This document shows positions 19,562-27,480 of a stretch of DNA of 29,477 nt, in pieces. Origin of the DNA: a virus. The stretch covers positions 1 to 29,477 of IMG/VR virus record IMGVR_UViG_3300027833_000172; one strand, 5' to 3'. The position numbers and the translations under genes were made by a program. The notes under the pieces are model-generated. The model saw only the letters and a program-made list of their open reading frames with translations. It did not search any database and had not been told where the DNA came from. Every line of letters starts with the position of its first letter. Positions within the stretch are counted from its first letter, which is position 1.

Positions 19562-19569
19562 CATAAATA
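19562..19569 (+). promoter_or_regulatory. T4-type late promoter
   Basis: CATAAATA, one mismatch from consensus, followed by GTAATT and ATG at 19576, the standard six-base spacing. Confidence 0.7.
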
Positions 19570-19575
19570 GTAATT

Positions 19576-20343
19576 ATGCCAAACACAACAGTATCCACAG
19601 ACATTCACTCGCTTCTGACATCAGCCGATGTTACTGAAGCGCGGAACGTACTTAACATAACAGACGGTGCCACTGGGTATGAATTTACTGGTGGATTTAC
19701 TGATCGTACTACTGGACAATCAGGTGCCAATGACCTTGGTTCCAACACCCAGTACACAGCTCAGATGGCGGCCGATAAAGCATGGTACCGATTTGGCTTT
19801 GACCGCACACGTCAGATAGCCAATGACTCTGCTTACTTCCCTATTACTGATCCTAGCGTATTCGACCAAACTAAAGGTCTATTCGGAGGTCAGCACATGC
19901 CAGTTGGTATCACAGATCTTATCAACTACGACTTTGACGACAACGGCGCTACGGGGAGCTACACTGATGAAGTAACTACAGGTGATCTCAAATATAATGC
20001 AGCGACTGGTTCTTATGATCTTACACAATGTGATGTAGGTGACCTCGTAAAAGTTCGCTTTTCGTTTAACGCTGTTCCTCAGATTGCTAACTCTACACTC
20101 GAAGTAGGTCTTATCTTTATGACACGCGATGCCAGTGACCAGCCTACCTTCACTTTTGCTCTTACAACACAACCAGTGTTCTACGGCACAGGATCACAAG
20201 GTGTTGCTTATCTAAATCGTGTTGAAATGTCTGCTTACATCGCTTCTGATGAAGACCGCAACGCTCGACTGCTACCTGCAATCCGTTGCAACAACGAAAT
20301 TCTAATCCAACCTCTTACGACTCTAATCTCAATCATCCGATAA
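19576..20343 (+). CDS. Putative virion/receptor-binding structural protein
   Basis: 255 residues. The first half is Thr/Ser/Gly-rich (MPNTTVSTDIHSLLTSADVT, then a TGGFTDRTTGQSGAND segment). The second half has alternating strands: LVKVRFSFNAVPQIANSTLE, VGLIFMTRDASDQPTFTFAL and YLNRVEMSAYIASDE, a jelly-roll-like or lectin-like pattern. The LTSADVTEARNVLNITDGAT motif is typical of the N-terminal attachment part of fibre proteins. It immediately precedes the large fibre. Function inferred from pattern and position. Confidence 0.65.
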   Translation: MPNTTVSTDIHSLLTSADVTEARNVLNITDGATGYEFTGGFTDRTTGQSGANDLGSNTQYTAQMAADKAWYRFGFDRTRQIANDSAYFPITDPSVFDQTKGLFGGQHMPVGITDLINYDFDDNGATGSYTDEVTTGDLKYNAATGSYDLTQCDVGDLVKVRFSFNAVPQIANSTLEVGLIFMTRDASDQPTFTFALTTQPVFYGTGSQGVAYLNRVEMSAYIASDEDRNARLLPAIRCNNEILIQPLTTLISIIR

Positions 20344-20346
20344 ATT

Positions 20347-23300
20347 ATGGCTATACGCATTACACGAAACGAACAAGGAAACTGTATCACATTCGTAGGA
20401 TCATCTAATCCTGCATATTGGAACGCATGTCTTAGTGCACAGATCAATGCAACGGATACCTCGCGAATTGATATTATTAACGATATTCGTTCAGCCAACT
20501 CAGCAGAAACGCAATATGAGTTTTATGCTGTGAGTTATTTAGAATTTGCAGATAAAGACGGAATCGCATTCGCAAGCGCTCAAGAATTAGTAGATTACAT
20601 TAACGTTAACGCAAACGTATCAGCTCCAGCTGATATCAACATTGGTTATAAAGGTGTGTTTGACGCATCGACCAACCTCGCACCAACCGATGCATCGCCT
20701 GTTAATGGTGATTGGTACTATATTGGAACTGCAGGTACAATTGACACCGTAGATTACGAAGTAAATGACATCATTAAATACTCTGACACTGATACTGCAT
20801 GGGGCCAGGTGAAAAGCGCGTTTGCTACAGTTACAGAACTAGAATCTTCTGCTCTTGACTTTTACGATCATTATGTTGATGGTGATTACACTGGTACTAT
20901 TCGTAGTGGTACTGCAATACATCCATATAGCGATCTTGCAGATGCGATTGCAGCATCAAATCCACGTGATACAATCTTCATTGAAGGTGTTATCTCTATA
21001 GCAAACTCTAGCGGTCCGGCGTTTACATTACCACACGGATTGCACTTTTACGGCGCCGCTGAGTCTTATGTGCAGTATACTACATACGATGCTAACAATG
21101 GTGATATATTTTTATACGAAGGCACTGATAACTCGCAAGATTTTCTATTCAATAACCTTCGCATCAAAAACGCGGGTGGTTATGGCATACACCTAAAGAA
21201 GCTCAGTAAGATTACTATCGAAGACTGCGTAATTAGTAATAACGGTTGGAATGGCCAAGGTCTATCTACTATTGCAGCTGAGGCTGGAAGTGTTTTAGGG
21301 TATGACTCTACAAATACTGCGCTGCAATCCTTTTATGCTGGAGCTAATGCTTCTAACGGCGGGGGAATGCGAATTGAAGAGTCAACCCAGGTTTTAATCG
21401 TTGGAAACACTATCACTAAAAACCTAAGAGGTATGAGAATACAGGATTGCGGTGTTGGCGGTGGTGGTTTTATTACTCGTAATCAATCTACACAGAATGT
21501 TGAGTCTGGTATCTATCTAGCGGCAGGTCTTACGTACGCAGGTTGTCAAAACATAACAGTGAGCATGAACGTTAGCGCGTACAACTCCAATAACGGACTA
21601 TTGAGTATTGGTGGCATTAACAACAAATTCTCTCAAAATGAAGTTAATGGAAACTGGAATGCCGGTTTCTGTTCTTGGGGTGCTGCAAACACTACTTTAA
21701 GAGATTGCGGCTTATATGACAATAACAGATCGCAATATAACGGTATTGGTAATACGGGAGATGCAAAGGCAAGTATACAAATCAATGAGGCATACGATTT
21801 ACTTGGCACGACGATTACTGTAAACCCTGCGTTTAGATTTATTGCTGAGATTCTTGATACACAAGTACATTACACAGGTCTGGGTTCAAATACCGAAAAG
21901 ATTGGATTTTTAATTACAAGTGCGGTAGGTGCATTAGCTAACAATTCAAAGAATATAATTAAGGTAGATGATGTTGGTTTTATTGGTCAAGACTATGCTA
22001 TTGACTTAAGTGAGGTAGACGTTTCAAATTTACGCTTAAGTTTAGGTGATAATAGTTTTCAATCTATTACTTATAAAGCTGTAAAGGCCCCACTAGTCGG
22101 TAACTATAATGAATTGCCTTTTAGTAACCACGTAATGGAAGTACCTGAAGTAGATGTAGTTGTAGATACGCTTAAACACATGATTACTTTGACAGAAGGT
22201 GTTGGAGGTAACACTATTAATACATATCAAGCAAACGAATTAACTTCTGTAATTCAAAACGGTCATGTTGATATTTTACAAGCTAACAGCGATAAAATAC
22301 AGCTCAGGGGTTTAAGCCTAGGTAATGTTTATATAAATGGTATTGTAGCTGGTTCAAATATCAATACAATGAATGATAGTTTAAATGCTGCATTCAATAT
22401 GAGTTTAGTAGAATACAAACAATTCTTAGAAAGTGAAGTAGGAGTATCTGGTGGTGGTAATGTTGCTACATTTTACTATATAGAATCTCCAGACAATAAT
22501 TTTGAATATCCATTGTTTAAGACACAGGCTGAAGCAGAAGCATTTAGCACTGAAAATGGTGGTAGTGGTTATAATACTCAGACTTATGATGATGATTTAA
22601 CTAATACAACTTGGTATGTGCCAACTGTACTATTTGTTGATAATGGAACGTCTGCACCTTTAAATGGTGTTTATGGAACATCTACAAGTATTATTTGGAA
22701 CATTCAAACTACTGCCGCTGATGCTAATTATGCACCTACTTTTACTGACATTGTTTATACAATACAAGAAGGTAGTGCTGTTAATATTCAATATAAACCA
22801 CAAGGAGATACAGATGTATATAATGTAACTAATATACCAACAGGATATGCCGATACAGGAAATGCTATTGTAGGAACAGCTGATGAGATTTTAGATGGAA
22901 TAGATATACAGCATACTATAAACGTTACTAGAGCTAATGATTTTGGTTCAGATACAGGTATAATTACTTTAAATGTAACTGATGACCCAACTAATAATGC
23001 TACTTCTAATTCAACGTCTTGGACTAAAACGCTAGACTTTAGTGGCTCTAATGAACACTTGAAGCAAGTTAGCAATCTTTCATTCGCTAATGCCTTAAGG
23101 ATGGACCACAAGGCACTTACTACTACAGCACCAACTTGGGCAACAGGAACTTCAGCGAGCCATCACGCTAAGCCTTGGGCAACTGCCGTAGTGTTTAACA
23201 TTGATAATAACACAAGTCATCAAGTTATATGGAATCAAGGCGGAGGTGCAAATAATGGTAATTATAATATCTACTTAAAAGTATTAAATAAGCGTTTGTA

Positions 23301-23970
23301 CTTTGGTTGGGGGCGTGAAGGAACAGGATATAACGAATGTATGATTCATCCAACACCTAGTGCACCTACTGGATTTCTTGGGCATAATGCTTGGTATGGT
23401 GTTTACATTGCTCACAATGGTACTAGACTTAACGCTACTGATGCTACTGCTTCTAATTTAGCTGATGCTTTTGACATTAGACTAATGAATAGTGCAGGTA
23501 ATAACTGGACTCTTGGTTCAAACTTATCAGTAGCAGCAGCCTGGACAAGTACAGGTTACCGTATGGATGAGCTTATAGATGATGTGTTTAGTATTGGAGG
23601 TATGGAAACCAACAGGAGTTTTCAAGGTGAGATAGCTAGTATGGTAATTACTACATTAAAGAAAGATGTAGCTATGCCAAGCGATGCCGAGATAACAAAG
23701 ATGATTAAAGACCCTACAGGGTGGCTAACTGATTATAAAATAGGAAACAACTACAGATATAATGTTAGCAACAGCAGTAACTTCCAGATTGGTGTACTGC
23801 AGCCTTCATTGGCTACACAAGTTTGGTTGATGGGTGATGGCACTGACGACTTCTACTTCAATGGTATTAGGAATCAGGTGTACTCAGCAGAACAAAACTA
23901 TGGTAAATTACAGTTTAATAATATGCAGTCTACCGATATTCAGAATGTAAGTATTAATGGATTAAGTTAA
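20347..23970 (+). CDS. Large tail fibre / tailspike with beta-helix and lectin-like domains
   Basis: 1207 residues. N-terminal attachment region with a coupling segment (DWYYIGTAGTIDTVDYEVND at about 120-140). Residues 175-510 form a right-handed parallel beta-helix: DHYVDGDYTGTIRSG start, then turns such as LRIKNAGGYGIHLKKLSKIT and IEDCVISNNGWNGQGL, a pectate-lyase-like fold used by spikes. Residues 700-780 are a marine-fibre type segment (YYIESPDNNFEYPLFKTQAE). Around 794-880 is an Ig-like domain (YAPTFTDIVYTIQEGSAVNI), and around 890-1110 a concanavalin/LamG-like domain (KTLDFSGSNEHLKQVSNLSF). No catalytic residues were identified, so depolymerase activity is open. From about 21900 the DNA is richer in A and T, suggesting a mosaic gene. 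Ends at a terminator. Confidence 0.8.
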   Translation: MAIRITRNEQGNCITFVGSSNPAYWNACLSAQINATDTSRIDIINDIRSANSAETQYEFYAVSYLEFADKDGIAFASAQELVDYINVNANVSAPADINIGYKGVFDASTNLAPTDASPVNGDWYYIGTAGTIDTVDYEVNDIIKYSDTDTAWGQVKSAFATVTELESSALDFYDHYVDGDYTGTIRSGTAIHPYSDLADAIAASNPRDTIFIEGVISIANSSGPAFTLPHGLHFYGAAESYVQYTTYDANNGDIFLYEGTDNSQDFLFNNLRIKNAGGYGIHLKKLSKITIEDCVISNNGWNGQGLSTIAAEAGSVLGYDSTNTALQSFYAGANASNGGGMRIEESTQVLIVGNTITKNLRGMRIQDCGVGGGGFITRNQSTQNVESGIYLAAGLTYAGCQNITVSMNVSAYNSNNGLLSIGGINNKFSQNEVNGNWNAGFCSWGAANTTLRDCGLYDNNRSQYNGIGNTGDAKASIQINEAYDLLGTTITVNPAFRFIAEILDTQVHYTGLGSNTEKIGFLITSAVGALANNSKNIIKVDDVGFIGQDYAIDLSEVDVSNLRLSLGDNSFQSITYKAVKAPLVGNYNELPFSNHVMEVPEVDVVVDTLKHMITLTEGVGGNTINTYQANELTSVIQNGHVDILQANSDKIQLRGLSLGNVYINGIVAGSNINTMNDSLNAAFNMSLVEYKQFLESEVGVSGGGNVATFYYIESPDNNFEYPLFKTQAEAEAFSTENGGSGYNTQTYDDDLTNTTWYVPTVLFVDNGTSAPLNGVYGTSTSIIWNIQTTAADANYAPTFTDIVYTIQEGSAVNIQYKPQGDTDVYNVTNIPTGYADTGNAIVGTADEILDGIDIQHTINVTRANDFGSDTGIITLNVTDDPTNNATSNSTSWTKTLDFSGSNEHLKQVSNLSFANALRMDHKALTTTAPTWATGTSASHHAKPWATAVVFNIDNNTSHQVIWNQGGGANNGNYNIYLKVLNKRLYFGWGREGTGYNECMIHPTPSAPTGFLGHNAWYGVYIAHNGTRLNATDATASNLADAFDIRLMNSAGNNWTLGSNLSVAAAWTSTGYRMDELIDDVFSIGGMETNRSFQGEIASMVITTLKKDVAMPSDAEITKMIKDPTGWLTDYKIGNNYRYNVSNSSNFQIGVLQPSLATQVWLMGDGTDDFYFNGIRNQVYSAEQNYGKLQFNNMQSTDIQNVSINGLS

Positions 23971-24057
23971 AATAAGATACAACTTAATAATTGTTTCGTT
24001 TAGAGATGAAGCTTAAGATGCTAATTCAACACCGCAATAAGTAGACTAATAACGCAA

Positions 24058-24090
24058 AAAGGCCGCACTGAAATAATCGGTGCGGCCTTT
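24058..24090. terminator. Bidirectional terminator after the fibre gene
   Basis: AAAGGCCGCAC and GTGCGGCCTTT form an 11-bp stem (extended by inner pairs) with A-run before and T-run after. It ends the plus-strand fibre transcript and the minus-strand 66-residue gene. Confidence 0.92.
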
Positions 24091-24108
24091 GTAGTATTTG
24101 TCTATTGT

Positions 24109-24309
24109 TTAATCGACGACTGGCTTTTTGACAGTCTTCTTCTTAGCAGGCTTTCGGACCTTAGCTTTCAACTCGGTGATTTCGTCTTGAGCCTTTTCAT
24201 AAAGTTCAAGCGCTTCATCAACTGCCTTTTCAACAGTCTTTACGTTATTGCGTCCAACTAGGACACCTGTAATAAAGCCTGCAACGAGTACTGCGATTAG
24301 TGTAATCAT
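24109..24309 (-). CDS. Small membrane-anchored protein with a basic tail
   Basis: 66 residues. Membrane segment LIAVLVAGFITGVLVG (3-18), a short coiled coil with acidic residues (VEKAVDEALELYEKAQDEIT), and a very basic C-terminus (KVRKPAKKKTVKKPVV). Similar proteins with GxxxGxLVGRNN at the start occur in marine phages, without function. Could sit with its tail in the cytoplasm. Unknown role. Confidence 0.7.
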   Translation of the reverse strand: MITLIAVLVAGFITGVLVGRNNVKTVEKAVDEALELYEKAQDEITELKAKVRKPAKKKTVKKPVVD

Positions 24310-24336
24310 GATTTCTTTTCTCTTTTCTTGTTGTTG

Positions 24337-24603
24337 TTATTTGGTATATATACCCTGTAGATATGTTTCGAACTGCTCAATCTTTTCTAAACGATTTGGC
24401 CAAAGGATGTATTCCTTTGAAGGATTCGCCTTAAGGTTATTGAGCAGTGGTTGAATTGCATTATAGAGCTCGTCGACCTTTTCTTCAAGCGCTGCAGCAG
24501 TTGCCGTAGTTTCTTCTACCTTTGCTTCAGCCTGCTGAAAGGATTGAAGTTCTGTCTCATCGACACAAGTAAACCCGAAGTCGTCAAATGGTTCTGAGCT
24601 CAT
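24337..24603 (-). CDS. Conserved T4-like phage protein, function unknown
   Basis: 88 residues. N-terminal FDDFGFTCVDETELQ (5-19), a coiled-coil centre (EAKVEETTATAAALEEKVDE), and a conserved C-terminus YNAIQPLLNNLKANPSKEYI with LWPNRLEKIEQFETYL (about 48-84). I recall the LL-NL--NP-K-YI-WPNR--KI pattern from cyanophages and relatives. Coupled to the 53-residue gene (TAA then ATG). Late expression from the promoter at 24771. Confidence 0.8.
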   Translation of the reverse strand: MSSEPFDDFGFTCVDETELQSFQQAEAKVEETTATAAALEEKVDELYNAIQPLLNNLKANPSKEYILWPNRLEKIEQFETYLQGIYTK

Positions 24604-24765
24604 TTACCCCTGTAGTCTATTGGTGATTGCTTCATCGATCTTTTGTGTAACCTTATGTCCAACGTGTTCATTGAATACAAGAGACCCGCGGGATCTGCCC
24701 AGCCGTTTTGTTTTAGTTGGATTTGGTGCTCGTAGGTCTACTCCTGGTTTTGCTCTTTTGCTCAT
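24604..24765 (-). CDS. Small basic protein, 53 residues
   Basis: MSKRAKPGVDLRAPNPTKTK, then RLGRSRGSLVFNEHVGHKVT and QKIDEAITNRLQG. Disordered basic N-terminus, helical end. The ATG is five bases after TATAAATA, and its TAA abuts the ATG of the next gene, so it is the first gene of a two- or three-gene late unit. Unknown function. It could be a small virion or packaging protein. Confidence 0.6.
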   Translation of the reverse strand: MSKRAKPGVDLRAPNPTKTKRLGRSRGSLVFNEHVGHKVTQKIDEAITNRLQG

Positions 24766-24770
24766 AGGTT

Positions 24771-24778
24771 TATTTATA
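24771..24778 (-). promoter_or_regulatory. T4-type late promoter, minus strand
   Basis: TATAAATA followed by AACCT and ATG at 24765. Confidence 0.8.
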
Positions 24779-24807
24779 TATGTTGTTTGCGCGTTGTGTG
24801 ATTGTAG

Positions 24808-25254
24808 TTATGTGTAATATCTTTTCATAAAAGGTTTTCTCATATCCTTTTGGTGAGAAATAGCTTTACTGATTGAAGGCATTTCTGCGCAATCGATGTG
24901 AGTATACCCTAGGTATTTTGCTACGTCTAATCGCTGACTTCCACCCCAAACTCCCCACTGATACTTAGATTGAGGGTTTAAGTCGTTATGCCAAAAAGGA
25001 AGAACCCCGAGTTTATCACCCCATTTTTTCTTCACCTCTAACAGATCCTCGTGGCTCGAATTCACAACCATTATTGGAAAGTGCATTCCGCTTTGTTTAA
25101 TATCTCTAATCAAATTTTCTTTAAATGGTTTCGGTACGCCTGGAATAAGACTTACTGATGGAACCGATTGCCAAATTTCTGCAATAGGTAACTCAATAAT
25201 TGGATAGTGTTTCCAATGTTCTTTATAGGCGCATTTAAGAATCTTTTTTGGCAT
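24808..25254 (-). CDS. ParB-like nuclease-fold protein
   Basis: 148 residues. A ParB/Srx-type core: opening strand HYPIIELPIAEIWQS (residues 16-30), a helical DIKQSGMHFPIMVVNS that sets a substrate pocket, and the conserved WGGSQRLDVAKYLGYTHIDC (103-122), the G-x-x-R-(L/H)-x-A...LGY signature of ParB-like domains. Phages carry such proteins for unknown roles; some ParB relatives bind or hydrolyse nucleotides. There is no helix-turn-helix domain. It lies in the moron region between the late 24 kb unit and the membrane gene. Confidence 0.7.
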   Translation of the reverse strand: MPKKILKCAYKEHWKHYPIIELPIAEIWQSVPSVSLIPGVPKPFKENLIRDIKQSGMHFPIMVVNSSHEDLLEVKKKWGDKLGVLPFWHNDLNPQSKYQWGVWGGSQRLDVAKYLGYTHIDCAEMPSISKAISHQKDMRKPFMKRYYT

Positions 25255-25420
25255 AAAACAGATTTATTAAGAGTCGATGAATTTGGGCAGGATACTGTGT
25301 AACAATCGAGAATGTCACTAGGCCTGTAGCATAAATCACCTGCAGCGGAACTGTAGCGACTATTACGGTAACGAAAGTAATCTCGAATATGATTCGCTTA
25401 AGTATTTGAGCGGCATTCAT
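25235..25420 (-). CDS. Small membrane protein, 61 residues
   Basis: Start set at the ATG 25420 (MNAAQILKRIIFEITFVTVI); the frame is open to 25486 but the added 22 residues are highly charged and overlap the upstream gene. Two or three hydrophobic stretches: IFEITFVTVIVATVPLQVIY and LVTFSIVTQYPAQIHRLLIN. It overlaps the ParB-like gene start by 20 bases. Unknown role. Confidence 0.5.
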   Translation of the reverse strand: MNAAQILKRIIFEITFVTVIVATVPLQVIYATGLVTFSIVTQYPAQIHRLLINLFYAKKDS

Positions 25421-25446
25421 TTTTGTTTTGTTCTTTCTTCTTATCG

Positions 25447-25680
25447 CTAAATCGGATTGTTGCTTGTGGAACAGGCTTGCGGACATGCTTCGTCTGCTCC
25501 AAGGTGGTGTTCCATTGCTTCTTCGTAGTCTGCTTGTTTGAGTTCATGAGTTGCTGCGTCTGTGAAACAGAATCCAGTACCATACAGCACATCTGCCATT
25601 CTGTGGCCGATGATGTGTTCAGTTTTATTCTGGTCAATTAAGACGAATTGGTTATAATTGTAATCTACTGTTGGTTCCAT
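25447..25680 (-). CDS. Protein of unknown function, 77 residues
   Basis: Start at ATG 25680, six bases after TATAAT; the frame is open to 25716 but the promoter lies there. Sequence: MEPTVDYNYNQFVLIDQNKT, then EHIIGHRMADVLYGTGFCFT, with a C-terminal E-D-Y-EE...H-H, and cysteines in ACPQACSTSN that could bind metal. His residues (EHHLGADEACPQAC) near the end add to this. No family recognised. Predicted leaderless mRNA. Confidence 0.65.
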   Translation of the reverse strand: MEPTVDYNYNQFVLIDQNKTEHIIGHRMADVLYGTGFCFTDAATHELKQADYEEAMEHHLGADEACPQACSTSNNPI

Positions 25681-25686
25681 ACTACT

Positions 25687-25715
25687 ATTATACCATACTT
25701 TAGGACTTCTGTACA
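25687..25715 (-). promoter_or_regulatory. Early-type promoter, leaderless
   Basis: TGTACA (25710-25715), 17-base spacer ending TGG, TATAAT (25687-25692), AGTAGT, ATG at 25680. It overlaps the end of the pyruvyltransferase-like gene. Confidence 0.85.
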
Positions 25716-25718
25716 CCG

Positions 25719-26441
25719 CTAAATGTTATGTAGATTGTCAAACAAGCTGTTTACCTTTTTGCGAGAATTCTCAACATAGTTTGAATCAGATAAGAAGTCG
25801 TGCACCAAGGCAGCATTCTTATGAGTATTAGATGGAATAACCCGCTTTATTCTTTGCCCTAAAATCATGCTAATGATCAGCGCGTGATAGCTTATAGACG
25901 AAACACTCTTATGTTGAGCGAGAGTGTTCATAAAATATTCAGCGGTATTCTTAGTGTTTAACTCAGATCCATGACGAACTTTAACGAGATCTTTTGTTGG
26001 CTTAAATTTAAGTTGAGCTAATCGCTTATTCGTGAATATAATGTCTGGAATAGTATCCACGGGTTTACCGAATTGTCTTGCACACGCTGCTGCACTAAAA
26101 GACTCTCGGCATGATATGAATTTAAAGTTTTTAAGTTGGCCTTTAGTTTTATTGTCTTGGAAAACCGTGTTAATGAGTATTGATGGCCATTTAGCACCAA
26201 CTGATAAGATGTCATTGCGACGGTCGTGATGGAATGATCCTTCTCCGTTCACAATCACCAAATCTGCTTTATCGAGAACAGACGCAACGTGCTTTTCATC
26301 ACGCATCATATCCTTTTTCACGCTTCCAACAAATTCGCAATCAACTCTTTTCAGTTGATCTTTAAAGGTTTCCATCACCAGCTCGCAGCCAAAGTGTTTA
26401 TAGTTCTGTGTAAAACAGTCGTTGTAAATTGCTACTTTCAT
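25719..26441 (-). CDS. Polysaccharide pyruvyltransferase-like protein
   Basis: 240 residues. The family pattern is visible: an opening VAIYNDCFTQNYKHFGCELV (3-22), ADLVIVNGEGSFHHDRRNDI (59-78) where GEGS is the conserved loop, a helix with Arg-rich RESFSAAACARQFG (about 112-125), DIIFTN (about 132), and the late SSISYHALIISMILGQ (about 180-195) typical of the CsaB/PssM-like fold. Such enzymes add pyruvate ketals to surface sugars or polymers. The gene overlaps the next upstream one by ATGA and both probably act together. A GT-B glycosyltransferase is a related alternative. Substrate is unknown. Confidence 0.7.
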   Translation of the reverse strand: MKVAIYNDCFTQNYKHFGCELVMETFKDQLKRVDCEFVGSVKKDMMRDEKHVASVLDKADLVIVNGEGSFHHDRRNDILSVGAKWPSILINTVFQDNKTKGQLKNFKFISCRESFSAAACARQFGKPVDTIPDIIFTNKRLAQLKFKPTKDLVKVRHGSELNTKNTAEYFMNTLAQHKSVSSISYHALIISMILGQRIKRVIPSNTHKNAALVHDFLSDSNYVENSRKKVNSLFDNLHNI

Positions 26442-26944
26442 ATTATATTGTAATTACGTTCGTGGATAAAATAACTTATTGTGAATTTTCTTTCTCTAAC
26501 ATAGTCATGCGGCTCATCAGCTGGTGTTCTTTTTTGATCATAGTATGTAGGTGTTTGCTTAAAGTCAAATCCAATAAGAGTTACGCTTTTAATGCCTAAT
26601 GACCTTTGACTCAAAAACGCATTTGCAATACATCCGCTGCTTGGCCGGTATCCGACGTGTGGTTTAAGTTTACTTATCACCCTCATCGGTATAGTGTAAT
26701 CAGCAGTCAGTGATGGCCTTCCTTCAGAAGAAACGTGAATAGATACTGCGTTACCAATATCGACTTTAGTATTCCAAGCATCGGCTATACTCAAAAATGC
26801 AACATCTGGCTTGAACCTTTCTACACCTCTATTGAATGCGCATGTAAGTGTGTTTTCGCCGATTAAAGATTCTAACTTTTTTTCGTTAAGACTTAAAGCG
26901 TTGCCTATGACCACTACATCTTTATCTGCGAAAATCTCTTTCAT
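26438..26944 (-). CDS. Sialyltransferase/DUF115-like sugar transferase-like protein
   Basis: 168 residues from ATG 26944, two bases after the upstream stop; an open extension to 27052 overlaps that gene and is not used. Pattern: DVVVIGNALSLNEKKL (9-24), a nucleotide-binding-like start, TCAFNRGVERFKPDVAFLSI (34-53), PSSGCIANAFLSQRSLGIKS (101-120) and VTLIGFDFKQTPTYYD (121-136). GNxLS...FNRG and PSSG...LG...IGFDF are typical of GT29/CST-II-like and DUF115/MAF proteins that handle nonulosonic acids. It is short, so it may be a minimal domain. Coupled to the pyruvyltransferase-like gene. Confidence 0.6.
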   Translation of the reverse strand: MKEIFADKDVVVIGNALSLNEKKLESLIGENTLTCAFNRGVERFKPDVAFLSIADAWNTKVDIGNAVSIHVSSEGRPSLTADYTIPMRVISKLKPHVGYRPSSGCIANAFLSQRSLGIKSVTLIGFDFKQTPTYYDQKRTPADEPHDYVRERKFTISYFIHERNYNII

Positions 26945-26945
26945 G

Positions 26946-27221
26946 CTACTCCCCTTCGTCCACTTCGTATTTTGAACACTTATCGAGCCTCTCTGAGAAT
27001 GTATTCTCAAATCCGTCTTTATCATTATCCCAACCATTGAAACAATAATCAAATAGCCAATCGTTAATTTCGACTTTAGTCATCCCTTCGATCCATTTCT
27101 CTTTCACAACTTTAGCCATAAGCTTATCCAAATACTCCTCTTGAATCTTACCCAATTCCTGAATAAAGTCTCCAGTCTTAAATGCTTCGTCGTCTAGTTC
27201 TGCTTTGATTTTTACTTTCAT
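26946..27221 (-). CDS. Small acidic protein, paralogue of the 12571-12822 gene
   Basis: 91 residues: KIKAELDDEAFKTGDFIQEL (4-23), EKWIEGMTKVEINDWLFDYC then FNGWDNDKDGFENTFSERLD. Shares the AELDD-AF-GDFIQ and DWLFDY-FNG blocks with the 83-residue protein 14 kb away. Its C-terminal end adds CSKYEVDEGE. The shared block, both times next to small unknown genes, suggests a functional duplicate. No family recognised. Start overlaps the upstream 39-residue gene by ATGA. Confidence 0.75.
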   Translation of the reverse strand: MKVKIKAELDDEAFKTGDFIQELGKIQEEYLDKLMAKVVKEKWIEGMTKVEINDWLFDYCFNGWDNDKDGFENTFSERLDKCSKYEVDEGE

Positions 27222-27337
27222 AATTGTTTTTGTATATCTTTTTTCGAGTGCTGGCGCTCTTTTTTGTTCTGGTCACGTTTGCGCCACTTCAGATGTTTCC
27301 ACCATTCGACCTTTTTTACTATCCAAGAGCGCGCCAT
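27218..27337 (-). CDS. Very basic, Trp-rich peptide, 39 residues
   Basis: MARSWIVKKVEWWKHLKWRK followed by RDQNKKERQHSKKDIQKQL. Four Trp in the first 20 residues and 16 Lys/Arg overall: an amphipathic, membrane- or nucleic-acid-binding look. Its TGA overlaps the ATG of the 91-residue gene. The frame is packed between coupled genes, which supports it. Unknown function. Confidence 0.5.
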   Translation of the reverse strand: MARSWIVKKVEWWKHLKWRKRDQNKKERQHSKKDIQKQL

Positions 27338-27341
27338 AATT

Positions 27342-27479
27342 TTATAGGAATAGTGTGACAGATGCAACGATAGCAATTCCAATTACTATTCCATTCGTAG
27401 GACTACCTAAAAAGTATCCAGCACAGCCGCATAATGCGATAAGTGATAAGGCTTTAATGTTCTCTGATATATATTTCAT
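27342..27479 (-). CDS. Small two-span membrane protein, 45 residues
   Basis: KALSLIALCGCAGYFLGSPT (9-28) and GIVIGIAIVASVTLFL (30-45) are two hydrophobic helices separated by a short turn. The pair CGC lies in the first helix. The ATG at 27479 immediately follows the stop of the 76-residue gene. Unknown role. Confidence 0.6.
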   Translation of the reverse strand: MKYISENIKALSLIALCGCAGYFLGSPTNGIVIGIAIVASVTLFL

Positions 27480-27480
27480 A

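Noticed and set aside
26945-27052. Longer start for the sialyltransferase-like gene
   Set aside because: It would overlap most of the end of the 91-residue gene, whose paralogue confirms that frame; ATG at 26944 follows the stop directly.
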